From Nitrospiraceae bacterium (lineage in GTDB: Bacteria; Nitrospirota; Nitrospiria; Nitrospirales; Nitrospiraceae), in the NCBI GenBank assembly GCA_005800255.1, contig SYGW01000139.1, positions 1 to 7,924 on the forward strand: DNA of 7,924 nt, in the 5' to 3' direction. Numbering within the stretch: position 1 is the first letter of the stretch; every line of letters begins with the position of its first letter. The notes under the pieces are model-generated. The model worked only from the letters and a program-made list of their open reading frames with translations, did not search any database and was not told the DNA's origin. The position numbers and the translations under genes were made by a program. Positions 4,661 to 7,924 of this stretch are shown here, one piece after another.

Positions 4661-5950
4661 ATGGCCTGGCTTCGTCATGTGCTCCCGTCGGTGCTCGATG
4701 CAGAACCGGACGAGGCAGTCCCGGTGGGCTGGGCGTTCCTCTATTTCTTCGTGCTGCTCTGCGGCTACTACATGCTCCGTCCCGTGCGCGATGAGATGGC
4801 GATCGAGGGCGGGGTGCGGCACCTGCCGTGGATGATGACGGCCACCTTCGTGACCCTCCTGCTGGTGACGCCGCTCTTCGGATGGCTCTCGTCCCGCCTG
4901 CCGCGGTATCGGCTGCTGCTCACGGTCTACGGTTTTTTTGGTTTTAACCTCCTCGCATTTTTCGTCGTGATGATGAGCCATTTCTCTCCCCAATGGGCCG
5001 CCCGGTGCTTTTTCGTGTGGCTTTCGGTGTTCAACCTGTTCGTCGTGTCGGTGTTCTGGAGCTTTATGGCCGATCTCTTCACGCCCGCGCAGGGGGCCCG
5101 GCTTTTTGGCGTGATTGCCGCAGGGGGCAGTATCGGCGCGATGGTCGGCCCGCTCCTAACCACCGGGCTGACCTATATCCTCCCGGTTCCTTCGTTGCTA
5201 CTTATCTCGGCCGGCTGTCTGGCCCTCTGCGGGCTTTGCATCCACCGGCTGGACCGCTGGGCGATGGCGCGGCCTGGTCGGGAGGTGAGGCAGCTGGGCG
5301 AACCGATGGGCGGCAGTATCTGGGCTGGAATCAAGCTGGCGCTTTCGTCTGCCTATCTCCTGGGCATCTGTCTCTATCTTTTGTGTCTGACCATGACCGC
5401 GACCTTCCTCTACTTGGAGCAGACGCGCCTGGTGAGTGAGCAGATTGCCTCTCCTCAGGAGCGGACGCGCCTGTTTGCGCTTATCGATCTGGCTGTCAAC
5501 GCGCTGGCCTTTTTGATTCAGGCGCTCGTGACGAGCCGCTTCATGAACCGGTTTGGGTTAGCGGCGGCCCTCGTCGTCCTTCCGCTCCTGAGCGCCATCG
5601 GATTCGGGCTAGTCTCTGTCCTGCCGGTTCTGGCCGTCTTCATCGGCTTTACCATCCTGCGCCGCGTCGGCGAATATGCGATCGCCAAGCCGGCTCGCGA
5701 GGCCCTGTTCACGGTGATGAGCCGGGAGGAGAAGTACAAGGCCAAGAACTTTATCGACACGGCTGTCTCGCGCGGGGGCGATGCGACGACCGGCTGGATC
5801 GTCAACTGGGTGAAGGCTTTGGGCGTCACGGCTGGGCAGATGGCCTGGGTCCTGCTCCCTCTGTCGCTGTTCTGGGGATGGGTCGGATGGCGCGTCGCTC
5901 GACAAGAGGAAGACCTGAGACGTAGGCGGATATCTGACTGCTCAACCTAG
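4661..5950 (+). CDS. NTP/NDP exchange (ATP/ADP translocase)-like membrane transporter
   Basis: A 429-residue inner-membrane protein with about 11-12 hydrophobic segments, for example near residues 22-38, 57-77, 84-106, 113-138, 147-170, 174-195, 230-252, 270-292, 299-340 and 392-412. YYMLRPVRDEMA (36-47) in the first helix, FWSFMADLFTPAQGARLFG (132-150) and the charged loop KPAREALFTVMSREEKYKAKN with IDTAVSRGGD (343-374) resemble free-living relatives of the Tlc/NTT nucleotide transporters (COG3202), often labelled MFS. The substrate may be nucleotides or something else; this class is poorly characterised outside parasites and plastids. The frame opens at 4568, but ATG 4661 begins the conserved part and has AGGA 9 bases upstream; the upstream codons do not look like family sequence. 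No plus-strand promoter is convincing. The stop lies inside the palindrome at 5943-5954. Confidence 0.75.
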   Translation: MAWLRHVLPSVLDAEPDEAVPVGWAFLYFFVLLCGYYMLRPVRDEMAIEGGVRHLPWMMTATFVTLLLVTPLFGWLSSRLPRYRLLLTVYGFFGFNLLAFFVVMMSHFSPQWAARCFFVWLSVFNLFVVSVFWSFMADLFTPAQGARLFGVIAAGGSIGAMVGPLLTTGLTYILPVPSLLLISAGCLALCGLCIHRLDRWAMARPGREVRQLGEPMGGSIWAGIKLALSSAYLLGICLYLLCLTMTATFLYLEQTRLVSEQIASPQERTRLFALIDLAVNALAFLIQALVTSRFMNRFGLAAALVVLPLLSAIGFGLVSVLPVLAVFIGFTILRRVGEYAIAKPAREALFTVMSREEKYKAKNFIDTAVSRGGDATTGWIVNWVKALGVTAGQMAWVLLPLSLFWGWVGWRVARQEEDLRRRRISDCST

Positions 5951-5954
5951 GTTG
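5943..5954. repeat. perfect 12-bp palindrome beside the proA promoter
   Basis: CAACCTAGGTTG is its own reverse complement, covers the transporter stop codon (TAG 5948-5950) and ends one base before the candidate -35 box of proA (5955-5960). The position fits an operator; it lacks a loop and a T-run of terminator length. The evidence is positional only. Confidence 0.3.
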
Positions 5955-5984
5955 TTTACTGTCAGAAAAATCGCATGCTATAGT
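5955..5984 (+). promoter_or_regulatory. proA: candidate promoter for the proA homologue
   Basis: TTTACT (5955-5960, 4 of 6) is followed after 18 bases by TATAGT (5979-5984, 5 of 6), which also carries a TGC extension (5976-5978). The predicted start near 5991 leaves a leader of about 67 bases. That leader contains a tandem CTTCACG-TTTCACG heptamer (6035-6048) directly before the GAGG ribosome-binding site (6048-6051). Confidence 0.5.
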
Positions 5985-6057
5985 CTTCTGCCTGTCGCTC
6001 ATTGATTATGTCGAATGCTGTTGTCTGTTTGACGCTTCACGTTTCACGAGGTTCAAG

Positions 6058-7422
6058 ATGCCTGAAGTTCCCGTTAAGCTCTACATTGATAAGCTGTTGA
6101 AAGAATGCCGTATTGCGACAAGGTCTCTCGCGCTGTTGCCGGGCCCTGTCAAGGACAAGGCCTTGCGCGCCATGGCGGATCGGTTGGCGGCTGATGAAGA
6201 AAAGATTTTGGCAGCGAACGAAAAAGACGTGGATGCGGTCGGGAAGTCCTACGAGGCCGACGTCATGAAGGATCGGATGAAGGCCGCCGTCGCCCGCCTG
6301 CGTATGACCTCGGACGATATCAAGGAGATGGTGGATCGCCTCCGTTTGATTGCGGACTTGCCGGATCCGGTCGGCGCTGTGACTTCCCGATGGGAACGGC
6401 CGGACGGATTGCAGGTCAGCCGTGTGCGCGTGCCGATCGGGGTGATCGGCGTCATTTCAGAATTGAGTCCGCTCGTGACGGTGGAGTCGGTTGCTCTGTG
6501 CTTTAAGTCAGGCAACCTCTGTGTATTTCGTGGCGCGCCTGAGTGGGGTCTGACGCAAGAGGCGATCGGGACAGGCCTGCGCGAAGCTGCAGAGGAGCAT
6601 GGAGTGCCGGCCGGTTCATGGGTCATCATCGAACGGCCGGAGAAAGAGGTGGCGGTCGAGCTGATCCGGTCCGGCAAGAGCCTCGATGCTATTATCCCTC
6701 GGGGCGGGGCCGGCCTCCGCAAGGTGGTGGTTGAGCAGGCGAAGATGCCGGTGCTCTGCAACGATGGCGGTCTCACGCATATGTACGTGGATGCTAACAC
6801 CGATATGCCGATGGCGCAGAACGTGGCGATTAGTTCCAAAGTGCAGAAGGCGATTGCCTCGAACTCGCTGGATACGTTGCTCGTGCAGCAGGTGATCGGG
6901 CGGCAGTTCCTGCCTCCGTTGGTCAACCGGATGCTCGAAGAATTTAAGATCGAAGTCCGGGCCTGTCCGAAGACCATGGCCCTTATGGGGCAAATGGCGA
7001 TGACCGGCCATGCCTCGATCATCCTGGCGAAGGAAGAGGATTGGCATACCCAATTCCAGGGGCGCGTGTTGGCCGTCAAAATGGTGGCGAACCTGGACGA
7101 GGCCTTGGCGCATATCGTGGCGCAGGGTCCCTGTCTTACCGCCGTCATTGCGACGACGAGCTATGAGTCGGCCATGCGGTTCACGCGTGAAGTGGATGCC
7201 AGCGCCGTGTTCGTGAACGCCTCGTCCCGCCTCAATGCCGGCGATAGTTACGGCCTTGGCGCCGATATCGGCCTGAGCGGCTCACGGCTCCATGCCAAGG
7301 GTCCGATCGGCTTGGAACAATTGACCTGCGAAAAGTATGTGTCATTCGGTTCCGGCCAGCTGCGGTATCCGCATCCGGTGCCGGAGGCCTACTTTGACGC
7401 CATCATGCTGAAGAGGCCGTAG
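6058..7422 (+). CDS. proA: gamma-glutamyl phosphate reductase homologue lacking the catalytic cysteine
   Basis: A 454-residue protein of the ProA family (aldehyde dehydrogenase superfamily); true ProA reduces glutamyl 5-phosphate to glutamate semialdehyde in proline synthesis. Family landmarks are VPIGVIGVISELSPLVTVE (125-143), LCFKSGN (147-153), IIPRGG (212-217), THMYVD (240-245), VNASSR (386-391), GLGADIGLSG (399-408) and HAKGPIGLEQLT (412-423). The active-site motif is changed: where ProA has VCNA-ETLLVH, this protein reads ASNSLDTLLVQ (267-277), so Ser268 (codon TCG at 6859-6861) stands at the catalytic cysteine. ESRPNVT is ELSPLVT, and the GHS-D segment before strand AI is QGPCLTAVI. Sequence and length are otherwise intact, so it is not a pseudogene. 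It may be a diverged paralogue with changed or lost dehydrogenase activity. ATG 6058 has GAGG 6 bases upstream. The dispersed repeat begins one base after its stop. Confidence 0.88.
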   Translation: MPEVPVKLYIDKLLKECRIATRSLALLPGPVKDKALRAMADRLAADEEKILAANEKDVDAVGKSYEADVMKDRMKAAVARLRMTSDDIKEMVDRLRLIADLPDPVGAVTSRWERPDGLQVSRVRVPIGVIGVISELSPLVTVESVALCFKSGNLCVFRGAPEWGLTQEAIGTGLREAAEEHGVPAGSWVIIERPEKEVAVELIRSGKSLDAIIPRGGAGLRKVVVEQAKMPVLCNDGGLTHMYVDANTDMPMAQNVAISSKVQKAIASNSLDTLLVQQVIGRQFLPPLVNRMLEEFKIEVRACPKTMALMGQMAMTGHASIILAKEEDWHTQFQGRVLAVKMVANLDEALAHIVAQGPCLTAVIATTSYESAMRFTREVDASAVFVNASSRLNAGDSYGLGADIGLSGSRLHAKGPIGLEQLTCEKYVSFGSGQLRYPHPVPEAYFDAIMLKRP

Positions 7423-7423
7423 G

Positions 7424-7544
7424 CGCCTGCTGAACAGGCTCTCCAGCTTCGTTCTCGGCTCATCGAAATCCTCAACGTACCCCAAGGGTACGCCTCCGGT
7501 TTCGATTCACCTGCGGCCTCGCTGGAAAACCTGTTGAGTAGGCG
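7424..7544. repeat. dispersed stem-loop repeat, full copy B
   Basis: A 121-bp nested palindrome of the same family as 2281-2405. The outer arms are 7424-7447 (CGCCTGCTGAACAGG...CCAGC) and 7521-7544, complementary over 24 bases with four mismatches. The inner pair is ATCGAAA (7462-7468) with TTTCGAT (7500-7506). The core is GTACCC (7477-7482) with GGGTAC (7486-7491) around CAA. It shares CGTTCTCG-CTC, CCTCAACGTA and TACGCCT-CGG with copy A, while the arms differ in sequence yet remain paired. It fills the gap between proA and the methyltransferase. Confidence 0.85.
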
Positions 7545-7560
7545 GGTCGAGGCTGCATTC

Positions 7561-7924
7561 ATGATTAACGATTCACGGTTGCCATCGCTCCATTCACACC
7601 TGGCTTGGTGGGGTCTTCGTCCCTTCACGTCGGACGACGCCTACTTCCAGTGGCAGAGGGAAGCCCTCTCGCCGGACGAGATCGCCACCTTACATCGACA
7701 GGTCGAGCAGAAACGCCGCGGATCGTCGGCCGACGAGGTGGCCTTCTACGATGCCACGGCCCATCCGAATATCCTCCCGGTCCTTTACAGTCAGCGGTAC
7801 GATTATTATCTGGCCATCGGCCAACGTGTGGCAGATCGTATCGGTGAGGCCAGCTCCATTCTCGATGTCGGCTGCGGCGTCGGTATCTTGACGACATTCT
7901 ATGCGAAACAATATCCGGATAAGA
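7561..7924 (+). CDS. SAM-dependent methyltransferase, N-terminal part, cut by the right edge
   Basis: The first 121 residues are visible and the frame is open to the end. Residues 99-108 (SILDVGCGVG) form motif I of Rossmann-fold class I methyltransferases, the glycine-rich SAM-binding loop, followed by helix ILTTFYAKQYPD. The first 95 residues form a probably helical N-terminal extension with FYDATAHPNILPVLYSQRYDYYLAIGQRVADRI, the pattern of methyltransferases that act on small molecules or lipids, but the substrate cannot be inferred. ATG 7561 has GAGG (7549-7552) 8 bases upstream. It lies on the same strand as proA, separated by repeat copy B, and could be read from the same message. Confidence 0.85.
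   Translation, partial: MINDSRLPSLHSHLAWWGLRPFTSDDAYFQWQREALSPDEIATLHRQVEQKRRGSSADEVAFYDATAHPNILPVLYSQRYDYYLAIGQRVADRIGEASSILDVGCGVGILTTFYAKQYPDK

Noticed and set aside
6035..6048. Tandem CTTCACG-TTTCACG before the proA ribosome-binding site as a repeat array
   Set aside because: There are only two imperfect heptamers, too few to call an array or iteron.
6249..7148. 299-codon minus-strand open frame opposite proA
   Set aside because: It is an antisense shadow in high-GC coding sequence; the plus strand carries the full ProA family sequence.
1..7924. CRISPR array, tRNA or rRNA genes, insertion sequence or integrase
   Set aside because: No regularly spaced repeats, no tRNA-like cloverleaf, no rRNA-like sequence and no transposase or integrase motifs were seen on either strand.

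Overview
This is a GC-rich bacterial window. It holds eight complete protein genes, two genes cut by the window edges, and no tRNA, rRNA, CRISPR array or transposase that I can see. The family-level look of the proteins, and a dispersed stem-loop repeat of a kind I associate with Nitrospira genomes, suggest a member of the Nitrospirota. That assignment is inference from memory, not from a search.

Layout. Positions 1-398: the first codons of a minus-strand gene leave the left edge (ATG at 21, Shine-Dalgarno AAGGAG, sigma70-like promoter at 97-69). Behind it is a roughly 300-base divergent intergenic region with half of a dispersed repeat and a doubtful 40-codon ORF. Positions 399-1345 (+): an SGNH/GDSL hydrolase and a small thioredoxin-like protein, coupled by a TGATG overlap. 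Positions 1370-4562 (-), read right to left: a threonine aldolase, a 75-residue protein of unknown function with its own strong promoter, a nucleotidyltransferase starting 2 bases after it, and, past a hairpin and a 125-bp repeat, a short-form 6-phosphogluconate dehydrogenase. Positions 4661-5950 (+): a polytopic membrane protein related to ATP/ADP (NTP/NDP) exchange transporters, divergent from the aldolase. Positions 6058-7422 (+): a ProA homologue whose catalytic cysteine position reads serine. After another repeat, the start of a SAM-dependent methyltransferase runs off the right edge at 7561-7924.

How the genes work together. Mostly this is ordinary metabolism: pentose phosphate oxidation, threonine/glycine interconversion, a proline-type reductase and a thiol-redox protein. 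The convincing partnerships are hydrolase plus thioredoxin (overlapping stop and start) and the 75-residue protein plus nucleotidyltransferase (2-base gap, shared promoter). No pathway links all the genes.

The most interesting signals are: (1) two full copies and one half copy of a palindromic repeat whose paired arms differ between copies but stay complementary within each copy, placed almost flush against genes; (2) the ProA homologue without its catalytic cysteine; (3) the promoter-driven small protein/nucleotidyltransferase pair. I did not find a clear new defence or mobile system.
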